Assembly: GCF_021044625.1 (NCBI RefSeq)
Contig: NZ_CP087999.1
Location: 4,795,001-4,859,000 of the forward strand
Direction: 5' to 3'
Source: Geomonas sp. RF6
Lineage (GTDB): Bacteria > Desulfobacterota > Desulfuromonadia > Geobacterales > Geobacteraceae
Length of the DNA: 64,000 nucleotides
Part shown: positions 53,319 through 62,712 of the stretch, one piece after another
Position numbering within the stretch: the stretch's first letter is position 1
Layout: each line of letters begins with the position of its first letter
The notes under the pieces: generated by a model
What the model was told of the DNA's origin: nothing
Databases searched by the model: none
The model's input: only the letters and a program-made list of their open reading frames with translations
Position numbers and translations under genes: made by a program

Positions 53319-55250
53319 ATGAAAAATAAAAGCAGCCGTCCCGAGAAGAGAACCATCCACGCATCCACACCGAAGTCCGAGCGCCCCAAAGCCGGTGCAC
53401 CCCGCCGCCCGACTACTTCAGCAAAAGACGAGTCAGCACGTCCCCCGAGAGCAGCCTCCGCCGGCTCCCGCGAGCACGCGCACAAGGAGCAGCAGCGCCC
53501 TGTTGCAGGGAAGGCCGCAGTTGGGCAAAAGCACGCCGGACCGCCTAAAGGTGAGCGATTCGAAGCTGCCCGTGCAGACCGTGAGGCGCCGGCACGTCGC
53601 GCCCCTGATGCGGCACGACCAGCAGATTCCCAGAAGAGTGGCAGAAAATTCGGAGCCAAGCCTGCCGCAAGACCGGATCGCGCAGAGGTGACCGAAAAAC
53701 CGTTCAGAGGGGAAGCTAAAGGTAGAAAATCTGACTTTACCGGGGCCGACCGCCACGACAAATCGTACACCAAGACGGCAACGCCGAAATCTGCATCTGG
53801 CGAGCGCCGTAAAGAGGGACTGTCGAGACAGTTGAATGCCGGCGGTTCCAAGCCTCAGGCTCGCACGGCAGGGAAACCGACGCAGGAACATCCCCAGTTG
53901 AGATCGGGGCAGACACTGGAGCTTTCGATCACCTCCATCAACGACGACGGCTTCGGGGTGGCCTACCATGAGGGTACCCGCGTACTCGTTGCGCACGCCC
54001 TGCCGGGCGAGCAGGTGGTCGTACGCGTTACCTACGTGGGGCGGCGCGAGGCGTTCGGCAATCTTTTGAAGTGCGTGAAGCCCTCTGGGGATCGCGTCAA
54101 TGTCCCGCTTTGCAGCAAGGGGCGCACCTGTGACGGCTGCGGTCTCATGCAGATGCGCTACTCCTCACAGCTGGCGTGGAAAACTCAGCTTGTCCAGAGG
54201 CACATGCGCAAATACACGTCCCTCGCGCACGTCCCCGTGCACGAGACGATCGCCTCTCCGCAGGAATTCGGGTACCGCAACTCGGCGAAGCTCGTCGTCG
54301 CCGGGAAGAACGTCGATCCGGTTATTGGGATGTACAAGCGAAACAGCCACGACGTGCAGGAAAACCTCGATTGCCCCCTGCACCATCCTCTCATCAACAA
54401 GGTGGTGAAGGCTGCGAAAGTCGGGATTAAAAAGGGAAAGGTGCCGATCTACAACCCGAAGAGCGAGATGGGACTGCTGCGCTACCTGGTGGTCCGCGTC
54501 GCCCAGCCTGGCGACAAGGTTATGGTTGTCCTCGTCACCACAGAGGTTGGGTACAACGAGATACACCACCTGGCGAAGCACATCCAGAAGGAAGTGCCGG
54601 AGGTGATCGTGGTGGCACAGAACATCAACAACACCACCGGCAATGTGATCTTTGGGCAGCGCGACCGCTTCCTTACCAAGGCGCAGACCCTGCGTGCGCA
54701 GATTGGCAAGACCGCCTTTACGCTTTCGCCGCGCTCGTTTTTCCAGGTGAACAGCGGCGCCGCCCGCATCATCTACGAAAAGGTGCGCGAGCTGGCAGCG
54801 CTCAAGGGAACGGAGCGGGTGATCGATCTCTACTGCGGGATCGGCGGTATTTCCCTCCTTCTGGCGAAAGACGCCGCAGAGGTTGTGGGTATCGAAATGG
54901 TCGAATCGGCCGTCGTCGATGCGACCGAGAATGCGAAGCTGAACCGGGTGGAAAACTGCGAATTCGAAGCGGGAGACGCGGCGCGACTACTTGACGAGAT
55001 CGGCAGCGAAGGGGGCGCCGACGTCATCGTACTCAACCCGCCGCGCAAGGGGTGCGATGAAAAGGTCCTGAAGAGCGCCGCCGCGCTGCAGCCGCAGAAG
55101 ATGATTTATGTATCGTGCTCGCCGGAGACGCTGGCGCGCGATCTCGATATCCTTTCGCGGCACGGGTATCGGACGGTGCAGGTGCAGCCGGTAGATATGT
55201 TCCCGCAGACGGTGCATGTCGAGGATGTGGCACTACTGGAAAGGATCTAG
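53319..55250 (+). CDS. rlmD: 23S rRNA (uracil-5-)-methyltransferase of RumA/RlmD type with long basic N-terminal tail
   Basis: 643 residues. Residues about 1-195 are a low-complexity, Lys/Arg/Ala/Pro-rich tail not found in RumA (usual length about 430-460). After it come a TRAM domain (LELSITSINDDGFGVAYHEGTRVLVAHALPGE, about 200-265), the Fe-S cysteines PLCSKGRTCDGCGLMQ, and the methyltransferase fold with LYCGIGGISLLLA (SAM), VLNPPRKGCDEKV and the nucleophile motif YVSCSPETLARD. The start ATG at 53319 has a weak site. RlmD methylates U1939; RlmC/RlmCD paralogues cannot be excluded. The tail is probably RNA-binding. Confidence 0.85.
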   Translation: MKNKSSRPEKRTIHASTPKSERPKAGAPRRPTTSAKDESARPPRAASAGSREHAHKEQQRPVAGKAAVGQKHAGPPKGERFEAARADREAPARRAPDAARPADSQKSGRKFGAKPAARPDRAEVTEKPFRGEAKGRKSDFTGADRHDKSYTKTATPKSASGERRKEGLSRQLNAGGSKPQARTAGKPTQEHPQLRSGQTLELSITSINDDGFGVAYHEGTRVLVAHALPGEQVVVRVTYVGRREAFGNLLKCVKPSGDRVNVPLCSKGRTCDGCGLMQMRYSSQLAWKTQLVQRHMRKYTSLAHVPVHETIASPQEFGYRNSAKLVVAGKNVDPVIGMYKRNSHDVQENLDCPLHHPLINKVVKAAKVGIKKGKVPIYNPKSEMGLLRYLVVRVAQPGDKVMVVLVTTEVGYNEIHHLAKHIQKEVPEVIVVAQNINNTTGNVIFGQRDRFLTKAQTLRAQIGKTAFTLSPRSFFQVNSGAARIIYEKVRELAALKGTERVIDLYCGIGGISLLLAKDAAEVVGIEMVESAVVDATENAKLNRVENCEFEAGDAARLLDEIGSEGGADVIVLNPPRKGCDEKVLKSAAALQPQKMIYVSCSPETLARDLDILSRHGYRTVQVQPVDMFPQTVHVEDVALLERI

Positions 55251-55258
55251 ACCTTTTT

Positions 55259-55438
55259 CGTCCGCAGATTACGCAGATTTTCGCAGATTTGAACCCACGC
55301 TTTGCGGTATTACGCACAGGCCGAAAGCACTGCCCCTTCCCTGCCTTTGTCAGGCAATCTGCGGAATCTGCGTAATCTGCGGATGAGATGCCTTTAGGGT
55401 CTGGTTTTAATCTGCGGTAATCTGCGTAATCTGCGGAC
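55259..55438. repeat. palindromic repeat, family D, copy 2
   Basis: Starts TCCGCAGATTACGCAGATT (55261-55279) and ends AATCTGCGTAATCTGCGGA (55419-55437), with a second inverted copy at 55357-55384. It fills the 200-bp spacer between the rRNA methyltransferase and the CCA/poly(A) polymerase family gene and reaches within 13 bp of the latter's ATG. Confidence 0.85.
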
Positions 55439-55450
55439 AAAACTTTCTTT

Positions 55451-56686
55451 ATGACGCTTATCGAAAAGGTAAAAGGTCTTTTTCCCCCGCACCTGCACCC
55501 GCGGCTTTTCATGGTCGGCGGTATGGTCCGCGACCTACTTCTCGGGGTAGAGTCGCAGGACGTGGACCTTGCCGGCGCGGTGCCACACGACGAACTCATC
55601 GCGCTCGGCTTCCGGCTGGTGCAGTCGAAAAGCACCCCGCCAATGTACTTCCGCTTCCACAGAGAGCTCGGCAAGATCGAGCTCACCCCCCTCTCCGACA
55701 TCTCGGATCTCACAGACGACCTCTCGCGCCGCGACTTCACCATCAACGCCATCGCCGAGAGCCTCGACGGCACTATCGTCGATCCCCTTCGCGGCAGGGA
55801 CGATCTCGCGCAGATGATCCTCAAAACGTGCAGTCCGGAAAGCCTCACCAATGACCCGGGCAGGATTTTCCGCGCCTTCCGTTTCGAGTCCGGTGGTTGG
55901 CGGCTGACAAAGGAAGATGAGGAAACCATCGCCAGCCGCGACTGGTCCGCAGACTTCGGCCGCCTGCCGGTCGAGCGCTTTTCGCAGGAGATGCTGAAGG
56001 CGCTCGGCAGGAAGGAACCCGCACTTTTCTTCCGGCGGTTGCAGGAGACGGGAACCTGCACTCCTTTTCTGCCCGAGCTCGCAAGGATGCCACACGTTCC
56101 CGCCGGCCCGGTGGAGCACCATCCGGAAGGGGATCTCCTGTCGCATTCGCTCCAGGTTCTGGAGCGGGCGGCTCAGTCGACTCCGGATGTCACGGCTCGC
56201 TTCTGCGCCTTCTTCCACGACTTCGGGAAGCTCGCCACACCGCCGGAGCTCTATCCGAAGCATCACGGGCATGAAGCTGCCGGGGCAGAAGCCGCGGTTT
56301 CCCTTTGCAGGCGGCTGAAACTTCCCGCGGCTTTGCAGCGTGCCTTGGAGTATGTCTGCAGGTCACATGGGAATGCGAACAGGTGGCAGGAGTTGCGGGT
56401 CGGCACCAAGATGCGCCTGGCGGTCGATGCGGTGAAGGGCGGGATATCGGAGATACTGCCGCTGGTGGTGGCAGCTGACTTTGGTGAGCCGCTCGATGGG
56501 TGGCACGACGCAGTGAAGATTGCGGCGCTGTCGACGGTGGAACTCGGGCTGGAGCCGGGATATTTCGACGAGGCCGGGATAGCGCCGGAAAAGCGGCAGG
56601 AGATCGTGCTGCAGCGAAGGATCGAAGCCTTCCGTAATGTTCAGAAAGGTTTGGCGGACCCCATCCCCACCCTGCCCTCCCCTTGA
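55451..56686 (+). CDS. CCA-adding enzyme / poly(A) polymerase family nucleotidyltransferase
   Basis: 411 residues. The N-terminal class II nucleotidyltransferase domain has FMVGGMVRDLLLGVESQDVDL (GG and D-x-D) and RRDFTINAIA, followed by the RNA-binding head FRAFRFESGGWRL. A C-terminal HD domain region (FCAFFHDFGKLATP, HHGHEAAGA) gives a phosphohydrolase element as in E. coli CCA enzymes. Adds CCA or A tails to tRNA or RNA. The ATG at 55451 has no clear ribosome site and directly follows repeat D. The last residues (DPIPTLPSP) and the stop codon come from repeat family E. Confidence 0.9.
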   Translation: MTLIEKVKGLFPPHLHPRLFMVGGMVRDLLLGVESQDVDLAGAVPHDELIALGFRLVQSKSTPPMYFRFHRELGKIELTPLSDISDLTDDLSRRDFTINAIAESLDGTIVDPLRGRDDLAQMILKTCSPESLTNDPGRIFRAFRFESGGWRLTKEDEETIASRDWSADFGRLPVERFSQEMLKALGRKEPALFFRRLQETGTCTPFLPELARMPHVPAGPVEHHPEGDLLSHSLQVLERAAQSTPDVTARFCAFFHDFGKLATPPELYPKHHGHEAAGAEAAVSLCRRLKLPAALQRALEYVCRSHGNANRWQELRVGTKMRLAVDAVKGGISEILPLVVAADFGEPLDGWHDAVKIAALSTVELGLEPGYFDEAGIAPEKRQEIVLQRRIEAFRNVQKGLADPIPTLPSP

Positions 56687-57035
56687 AAGGCTAATCCGAG
56701 AATTCCGGGGAACGCGTAGTATGTTCCAATGAAGGTCCGCACGAGGCTTCGCGTCCCCCCCCCCCTTTGCGAACGGTCTTCCGGGAATTCTGGGGAACGC
56801 GCTACAAAGAATCCGGGTGCCCCCACGCTGGAGCGTAGGCATCTTGCCTGCGATGGCGGCGCAGCCGCCACAGACCGCGCGGCTGGCGCCGCGGTACAGG
56901 CTGGGAAGCCTGTGCTCCAGCGCGGCGCCACTAGTGTCCCCTCACCTCAACGGAAGAGACCGGGCTGAATTCCCGGAATTCCCGGATGAACCTTCGCAAA
57001 GGGGGGAACGTTAGGCCTTCTGCAGTGCTTCGTGG
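56658..57035. repeat. repeat family E fragment joined to repeat family B, copy 4
   Basis: 56658-56690 is a family E fragment (CCCCATCCCCACCCTG...CCTTGAAAGG) overlapping the end of the preceding gene. From about 56690 to 57035 follows the longest family B copy, almost identical to 9918-10185 in its 56790-57000 part. A fragment shared with 6845-6875 ends it, and another family E palindrome arm is at 57072-57090. No gene lies between 56687 and 57090. Confidence 0.85.
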
Positions 57036-57090
57036 CAATGTACCCACGCTGCGCCGGAAATCCCGTATGGCCCCTTGAAAGGGAGGGGGA

Positions 57091-58338
57091 CTACCTACGT
57101 CCCGAAGCTTGCGCGAGCGACTCCCCCTGCTGCGTCTTTCGCTCCTTCATCCCGATTTTCAAAATTGACGAGTCGTAGATCATTTCAAACATGTGCTCGA
57201 TCTTGAAAAAGGTCTCCAGCACAGTCGGGTCGAAGTGCTCGGGATGGATGCGATCGTCCCCTTTCCGAAAGACAGCCAGCGCTTCTTCGTGAGTAAACGG
57301 CGGCTTGTAGCTTCGCCGCGACCGCATTGCGTCGTAGCAGTCACATACCCGCACTATCCGCCCCGATAGCGGAATCCTCTCCCGCTTCAGATGCTTTGGG
57401 TACCCAGACCCGTCCCAGTTCTCGTGGTGCGACAGCGCAATCTCTCGCGCCATCTTCAGCCGCGGGCTGTCTCCGATTATCTCCGCGCCAAAGATCGGAT
57501 GCCGGCGCATCAACTGCATCTCGCTCGGCGACAGGAGGTCTTCCTTCAAAAGAATGGTCGGAGGAATCCGGAGCTTCCCGACATCGTGCATCTGCGCCGA
57601 ATACGAGATCTCCTCCACGAAACACTCGTCAAGTCCCATGTTCGCAGCAAGCGCCCCTGCGTAGCGATTCACCCGCTGGATGTGCTGCCCGGTGTCGGGC
57701 TCGGCCGCCTCGCACGCACGCGCCAGCGCCTCCACCGTGTAAATGAAGGCCTCCTCGGTGTCCTTCAGGTTGTCTGACACACTCAAGAGCGAGCCGATAG
57801 TCACAGCGGCGCCGCGCAGGACGGCGGCATCGTAGTCTGTCGCACGCCCTGGGTAGTTGAACGCCACGATGACGCCCGGAACCTCGCCGCTGATCCGGCA
57901 ACTCACGAAGTTGAGGATCGATTCCTCCATCGCTGCCACCACATCGGCGTGGAAGTAGCTTTGGAAATCCTCGACACCCTCGCACACCTCCATCCAGTTC
58001 ACAGCGACGGAGGTGTTCGCCTCCTCCACATTGACGAGACTGATGGCAAAACTCTGCGCGAGGCCGATGGTGATCTCCTCCGATCGTTCGACCAGCGCGC
58101 CTTGCCGCAGATGGAACACCCGTCCCTTGTAGCAATGGCAATCGGCGCCCTGTGAGGCGATGAAAACCCCGCTGGGGCCGCGCCTGCCGTTTCCTCCCAG
58201 GACCTTGCCGAGCACCTCGCGATAGAGCCGCTCGTTGGTGAAGCGCCTCCTCGAAAGCTGCTGAAGGGTCAGGTCCGTAAGCCCTAGCAGGTCGAGGGTT
58301 TGGCTTAGCGCCAGACGGGCCAGTTCGTCGTCAGACAT
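57091..58338 (-). CDS. HD-GYP domain protein, probable c-di-GMP phosphodiesterase
   Basis: 415 residues. About residues 1-200 are an unassigned sensory region without membrane helices. The HD-GYP domain (about 205-380) carries the signatures HIQRVNRYAGALA, AQMHDVGKLRIP, HHENWDGSGYP and RIVRVCDCYDAM. The GYP tripeptide is intact, so hydrolysis of cyclic di-GMP to pGpG or GMP is likely. There is no receiver domain. Monocistronic, bordered by repeats on both sides. Confidence 0.92.
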   Translation of the reverse strand: MSDDELARLALSQTLDLLGLTDLTLQQLSRRRFTNERLYREVLGKVLGGNGRRGPSGVFIASQGADCHCYKGRVFHLRQGALVERSEEITIGLAQSFAISLVNVEEANTSVAVNWMEVCEGVEDFQSYFHADVVAAMEESILNFVSCRISGEVPGVIVAFNYPGRATDYDAAVLRGAAVTIGSLLSVSDNLKDTEEAFIYTVEALARACEAAEPDTGQHIQRVNRYAGALAANMGLDECFVEEISYSAQMHDVGKLRIPPTILLKEDLLSPSEMQLMRRHPIFGAEIIGDSPRLKMAREIALSHHENWDGSGYPKHLKRERIPLSGRIVRVCDCYDAMRSRRSYKPPFTHEEALAVFRKGDDRIHPEHFDPTVLETFFKIEHMFEMIYDSSILKIGMKERKTQQGESLAQASGRR

Positions 58339-58448
58339 GGCAAATCCCTTTCAGCGATTCGGATTTCTTTCCTCTTACCGCCACTTTATCGGATGCGCGG
58401 AAAAGCTTCAACAACTTATGCTTAATGAGACATGGGTCGAGGTGAACT

Positions 58449-58537
58449 GTAGGCCGGGATAAGCCGTAGGCGTTCCCGGCATTTGCCGCAAGGCGAAGGA
58501 GGGATGCCGGAAACGCTTCGCTTATTCCGGCCTACAA
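58449..58537. repeat. REP-like palindromic repeat, family A, complete copy
   Basis: 89 bp from TGTAGGCCGGGATAAGCC to GCTTATTCCGGCCTACA, matching 6522-6606 in both arms while the central part differs. It lies just downstream of the korC terminator and upstream of the HD-GYP gene. Confidence 0.85.
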
Positions 58538-58552
58538 AGGCTACAGGGGCAC

Positions 58553-58593
58553 AGAAAAAGCACTGCCCGGCAGGGAGGTCCCGGCCGGGCAGC
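58553..58593 (-). terminator. rho-independent terminator of the kor operon
   Basis: Nine-bp GC stem, CTGCCCGGC at 58563-58571 with GCCGGGCAG at 58584-58592. On the minus strand it is followed by GCTTTTTCTG. It is 30 bp beyond the korC stop codon. Confidence 0.85.
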
Positions 58594-58622
58594 ACGATGT
58601 GGCTATCAATTTCAGTAAGACC

Positions 58623-59189
58623 TTAGCAGGCGGCGGCCGCCTCCACTTCCATGGCGGCAACTGCCTTCTGATATCCCGTCTCGAATGCCTTGCGGTTCAG
58701 CTCGACGAAGGCTGCGGGCACACGGGCCAAGACCGCTTTCTCGGCGCCTTCCTTCGTGACGACGCCGGTCAGCGCGACCATGGCGCCGAGTGCGACGATG
58801 TTTGCCACGATTTCGCGACCGACTTCGTTCTTCGCCGTGTTGATGATCGGGAAGGCGACGGTGTTGTAATTCCCCTCCGGAACCCGCTTCACGAGGTCGG
58901 AGTCGATCAGGAGCATCCCCCCTTCCTTCAAGTCGTGACAGTACTTGTCGGCAGCCTCCTGGGTGAGGGCAAGAAGGGCATCGACGACCGTCGCCTTCGG
59001 GTAGTCGATGGCGTCTTCGGAGATGATCACCTCCGACTTCGAGGCGCCCCCCCGCGCTTCCGGCCCGTAGCTCTGCGACTGCACCGCCTGCTTGCCGTCA
59101 TAGATCGATGCGGCCTCGGCCATGATGACCCCTGCCAATATCAAGCCCTGCCCCCCGGCCCCGGAAAACCTGATTTCATATCGAGACAT
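58623..59189 (-). CDS. korC: 2-oxoglutarate:ferredoxin oxidoreductase, gamma subunit
   Basis: 188 residues. The pyruvate/ketoisovalerate-ferredoxin-oxidoreductase gamma fold is visible: RFSGAGGQGLILAG, SQSYGPEARGGASKSEVIIS, and NIVALGAMVALTGVV. It closes the four-gene set korDABC, with 12 bp to korB. GGAGAAGGAACG precedes the ATG. The complex reductively makes or oxidises 2-oxoglutarate with CoA and ferredoxin in the TCA cycle. Confidence 0.93.
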   Translation of the reverse strand: MSRYEIRFSGAGGQGLILAGVIMAEAASIYDGKQAVQSQSYGPEARGGASKSEVIISEDAIDYPKATVVDALLALTQEAADKYCHDLKEGGMLLIDSDLVKRVPEGNYNTVAFPIINTAKNEVGREIVANIVALGAMVALTGVVTKEGAEKAVLARVPAAFVELNRKAFETGYQKAVAAMEVEAAAAC

Positions 59190-59201
59190 CGTTCCTTCTC
59201 C

Positions 59202-60017
59202 TTATCCTTTGCTGGCGCGCTCTATGACTTTGGCGTATTCGCTGATGTATTCCGGCTTCTCTTCCTTGTACAGCACGCCGGTCAGCACCTTCCCCTGGAG
59301 TTGCTCCGGGGTCATCTTCTCGGCAGCCTTCACCGGGACCGCGATGTCCTTCAGGCGGTTCATCATCTCGATGACCGACTTGAACTTGTTGCGCCGTCCG
59401 TAGGTCGTCGGGCAGTCGTCCAGGATCTCCACCACCGAGAACCCCTTGTGCTGCACCGCTTCCACGATGAGCTTGTCGATCTGGTTCGCGTGGTAGGCAG
59501 TGCCGCGGGCCACAAAGGTCGCGCCTGCGCCGATGGCCAGCTTTGCGATGTCGAACGCCGGATCGGGATTGCCGTACGGGGTGGTCGACGCCTTGGCACC
59601 GGTCGGGGTGCAGGGGGAGAACTGTCCACCGGTCATGCCGTAGATGTTGTTGTTCATGATGATGTACGTCATGTCGATGTTTCTGCGGCAGGCGTGGATG
59701 AAGTGGTTCCCGCCGATGGCGGTGCCGTCGCCGTCGCCACCGATGAGGATGACGTTCATCTCCGGCTTCGCCATCTTCACACCGGTAGCAAATGCAGCGG
59801 CGCGGCCGTGGGCGGTGTGCAGCGTACAGAAATCCATGTAGCCGGGGAGGCGCGAGGCGCAGCCGATGCCCGATACGATGGCGGTGTTGTTCTTCTCGAG
59901 CCCCAGGGTGTCGATGGCCCGGATGAGCCCTTTCATCACGATGCCGTGGCCGCAGCCGGGGCACCAGATGTGCGGCAGCTTGCCGCCGCGGATGTATTTG
60001 TCGTATTCAAAGGCCAT
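59202..60017 (-). CDS. korB: 2-oxoglutarate:ferredoxin oxidoreductase, beta subunit
   Basis: 271 residues. WCPGCGHGIVMKG near residue 18 and IGGDGDGTAIGGNHFIHACRRN with IYGMTGGQ form the thiamine diphosphate/Mg site (GDGD...N). It starts one base after korA stops, so the pair is coupled. The short beta subunit without its own ferredoxin domain fits the four-subunit KorDABC type. Confidence 0.95.
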   Translation of the reverse strand: MAFEYDKYIRGGKLPHIWCPGCGHGIVMKGLIRAIDTLGLEKNNTAIVSGIGCASRLPGYMDFCTLHTAHGRAAAFATGVKMAKPEMNVILIGGDGDGTAIGGNHFIHACRRNIDMTYIIMNNNIYGMTGGQFSPCTPTGAKASTTPYGNPDPAFDIAKLAIGAGATFVARGTAYHANQIDKLIVEAVQHKGFSVVEILDDCPTTYGRRNKFKSVIEMMNRLKDIAVPVKAAEKMTPEQLQGKVLTGVLYKEEKPEYISEYAKVIERASKG

Positions 60018-60018
60018 C

Positions 60019-61152
60019 TTAGAGCACCTCCCTGATTTTCTGGGCGATCTGTCCCGGGTTGATCGGCTCGCCGTCGACGCGGAAGATGCCGTGCACCGGC
60101 GCCTTCCCTTCCACGCAGCGCTTCACTTCGCTGGTGCACATGCCGAGATTCATCTCCGGCGTGATGATCGCCTTCACCCTTGCGCCGAGTGCTGCGATCT
60201 GCTTGTCCGGGAAGGGCCAGAAGGTGCGGATGCGGAAGAGCCCCGCCTTGACCCCCTCTTTCCTGAGCTCGTTCACCGCAAAGCGGGCGGAACGGGAGGT
60301 GGAGCCGAACGCCACGACGGCGACCTCGGCGTCATCCAGGAGGTACTCCTCGAAGGTGACGATGTCGTCGATGTTGGCGGTCACCTTCCTGAGCTGGCGC
60401 TCCTCTTCGGCCTGCACCAGGGCGGCCTTCGTGGTGGGGAAACCGTCCTCGGCCTTGTTGAGGCCGGTCACGTGGAAGCGGTAGCCGGAGCCGAAGGAAG
60501 CCAGCGGCGGCACGTCGCCAAAGCGGGTGTCGTACGGCTTGTACTCTTCGGGGGGCACGCTCGGGGCAGTGCGGCTGATGACTTCAAGCTCCCCCGGCTC
60601 GGGGAAGACGATGCGCTCGCGCATGTGGCCGACGATCTCGTCCGGCATCACAAAGACCGGCATGCGGTACTTTTCGGCCAGGTTGAAGGCGCGCACCGTC
60701 TCCTCGAAAAGCTCCTGCACCGAAGCGGGGACGAGGCAGATGGCGGCATGGTCGCCATGCGTGCCCCAGCGTGCGGCCATGACGTCGGACTGGGACGGGC
60801 CGGTCGGCATTCCGGTCGAGGGGCCGCCGCGCATGACGTTGATGATGACGACGGGGACCTCGGCGATGCAGGCGTAGCCAATCAGTTCCTGCTTCAGCGA
60901 AAGACCCGGGCCGGAGGTCGCGGTTAGTACCTTCGCGCCGGTAAGGGATGCGCCGATGACGGCGGCCATCGCGCCGATCTCGTCTTCCATCTGGATGAAC
61001 TTGCCGCTTCGCTTCGGGAGCTCAGCGGACAATACCTCGGCCACCTCGGTGGAGGGAGTGATGGGATAACCGGCGAAAAAGTTGCAGCCGGCATAAAGAG
61101 CGCCTTGGGCGGCGGCCTCGTTCCCCTGAAGGAACGCTACTTTCTTAGCCAC
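60019..61152 (-). CDS. korA: 2-oxoglutarate:ferredoxin oxidoreductase, alpha subunit
   Basis: 377 residues. FFAGYPITPSTEVAEVL near residue 28, QMEDEIGAMAAVIGASLTGAK, TSGPGLSLKQELIG and MRGGPSTGMPTGPSQSD are the standard alpha-subunit blocks; the C-terminal PFOR domain II follows. It is downstream of the ferredoxin subunit by 11 bp and upstream of korB by one base. 2-Oxoglutarate rather than pyruvate or isovalerate is favoured by the icd-mdh context. Confidence 0.95.
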   Translation of the reverse strand: MAKKVAFLQGNEAAAQGALYAGCNFFAGYPITPSTEVAEVLSAELPKRSGKFIQMEDEIGAMAAVIGASLTGAKVLTATSGPGLSLKQELIGYACIAEVPVVIINVMRGGPSTGMPTGPSQSDVMAARWGTHGDHAAICLVPASVQELFEETVRAFNLAEKYRMPVFVMPDEIVGHMRERIVFPEPGELEVISRTAPSVPPEEYKPYDTRFGDVPPLASFGSGYRFHVTGLNKAEDGFPTTKAALVQAEEERQLRKVTANIDDIVTFEEYLLDDAEVAVVAFGSTSRSARFAVNELRKEGVKAGLFRIRTFWPFPDKQIAALGARVKAIITPEMNLGMCTSEVKRCVEGKAPVHGIFRVDGEPINPGQIAQKIREVL

Positions 61153-61163
61153 GTACTACCTCC

Positions 61164-61358
61164 TTATTCAGACACCGTGATGGCAAAATCGGGACATCTG
61201 AGCTCGCACTGCATGCACTTGATGCACGCCTCCAGGTTCTTCACGCTCGCCACGAACCCCTTCATTTCCAGGACCTTCGTGGGGCAAAATTCCACACAGA
61301 TGTGGCATCCCTTGCAGTACTTCTCAATGATTTCTATTTTAGGTAACTTCTTTTCCAT
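61164..61358 (-). CDS. korD: 2-oxoglutarate:ferredoxin oxidoreductase, ferredoxin-like delta subunit
   Basis: 64 residues with two [4Fe-4S] motifs: CKGCHICVEFCP and CIKCMQCELRCP. This is the electron-transfer subunit that precedes korA in the operon. The upstream gap to mdh is 241 bp. Confidence 0.94.
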   Translation of the reverse strand: MEKKLPKIEIIEKYCKGCHICVEFCPTKVLEMKGFVASVKNLEACIKCMQCELRCPDFAITVSE

Positions 61359-61536
61359 GCTACCGGCTCCTTTGGCGTAACTGCTTGTAAGATCGGCAAT
61401 TAGGCTCTCTTATAGCATATACAGTATACATATGGCAAGAAGACGTTTCCCGACGCTCCGTAAGGAAAAAAGGGGGGTATCCCCGCTCCCTCCGGCCTTA
61501 CTGGCGGCGCCCCCAGGGGCGCCACCATGAAGACAC

Positions 61537-61572
61537 GGGGACTGGCTCCTTTGTTAAAAGGTGCCTGTCCCC
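61537..61572. repeat. GGGGACAGGC hairpin repeat, family C
   Basis: Arms GGGGACTGGCTCCTTT and AAAAGGTGCCTGTCCCC form a near-perfect hairpin with a tiny loop. It belongs to the same family as the motifs at 43.69-43.82 kb. It lies between mdh and korD and, being bidirectional, could attenuate transcription between them. Confidence 0.7.
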
Positions 61573-61599
61573 CTCCTATCCTGCACCACTGCACCACCC

Positions 61600-62553
61600 C
61601 TACTTCATGCTGTCGACCAGTTCCTTCACGGCAGCGACGGAGCTGTCGAAGAGCGCCTGCTCTTCCGCATCGAGGGAGAATTCCACGATCCGCTCCACGC
61701 CACCGGCGCCAAGGACGCACGGTACGCCGATGTAGTAGCCGTCGACGCCGAACTCGCCGTGCAGCATGGCGCACGCCGGCAGAAGCCGCTTCTGGTCGCG
61801 AAGGATCGCCTCCGCCATGCAGATGGCGCTGGAAGCGGGCGAGTAGAATGCGCTGCCGGTCTTCAGAAGGCCCACGACCTCCCCCCCGGCGTTCTGGGTG
61901 CGCTTGATGATGGCGGCCATGACTTCCTTCGCCTTTTTCGGGTCGTTGTACTTGCGCTCCAGCATCTCCATGACCGGGATGCCGTTCACGTTGGCGTAGC
62001 GCACGATCGGCACCATGGTGTCGCCGTGACCGCCGAGGACCATGGCGTTGACGTCGCGCACCGATACACCCAGCTCCCAGGCGATGAAAGAAGCGAAACG
62101 GGCCGAGTCGAGCACACCGGCCATGCCGATGACGCGGTTGGAGGGGAAACCGGTCACCCTCTGGCACAGGGTGACCATCGCGTCGAGCGGGTTGGAGATG
62201 ACGAGGACAAAGGCATCGGGCGCATTGTCGCGGATCCCTTCCGCCACCGACTGCATGATCTTCGCATTGGTGGAGATGAGGTCGTCGCGGCTCATCCCCG
62301 GCTTGCGCGGCAGCCCGGCGGTGATGATGACTATGTCGGACCCCTTGATGGCGGTGAAATCGTTCGCCCCGCCCACGGAGACGTCGAAGTTGTCCACCGG
62401 GGACGCCTCGGCGATATCGAGCGTTTTCCCCTGCGGGAGCCCTTCCACGATGTCGAAAAGGACCACGTCGCCAAGTTCGCGCTGCGCTGCGAGTTGGGCC
62501 AGTACTCCTCCTATCTGCCCCCCGCCGATCAAAGAGATCTTTCTTCTTGCCAT
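61600..62553 (-). CDS. mdh: malate dehydrogenase
   Basis: 317 residues from [22 protein letters not shown] at 62553, behind AGGAGG. NAD-binding GGGQIGG, dinucleotide acidic end VVLFDIVEG, substrate loop [14 protein letters not shown], and catalytic HGDTMVP. This is the LDH-like tetrameric type of MDH. The longer frame to 62688 is an artefact. Placed between icd and korDABC: the TCA-cycle cluster. Confidence 0.96.
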   Translation of the reverse strand: MARRKISLIGGGQIGGVLAQLAAQRELGDVVLFDIVEGLPQGKTLDIAEASPVDNFDVSVGGANDFTAIKGSDIVIITAGLPRKPGMSRDDLISTNAKIMQSVAEGIRDNAPDAFVLVISNPLDAMVTLCQRVTGFPSNRVIGMAGVLDSARFASFIAWELGVSVRDVNAMVLGGHGDTMVPIVRYANVNGIPVMEMLERKYNDPKKAKEVMAAIIKRTQNAGGEVVGLLKTGSAFYSPASSAICMAEAILRDQKRLLPACAMLHGEFGVDGYYIGVPCVLGAGGVERIVEFSLDAEEQALFDSSVAAVKELVDSMK

Positions 62554-62654
62554 TTTTCGCCTCCTGTTGATTTGACCTGTCCCGGATCGCCTTCTGCTCG
62601 TTATAGCGGAAGATCGCCGATATTCCACACGGTCAGGATACATTAAATGCGTCC

Positions 62655-62674
62655 GCCGCCTCGTGCGAGGCGGC
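62655..62674. terminator. GC hairpin between icd and mdh
   Basis: Eight-bp perfect stem (GCCGCCTC/GAGGCGGC) with a GTGC loop, 38 bp after the icd stop codon. There is no U tract on the minus strand, so it may be an RNA-stability or attenuation element. Confidence 0.5.
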
Positions 62675-62712
62675 TTCTGCCATAACATGACTGCATATTC
62701 ACCGAAAGCGGC

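Noticed and set aside
58599-60035. 478-residue plus-strand ORF across korB and korC
   Set aside because: Antisense to two well-defined enzyme subunits with motif-level support; no independent start signal.
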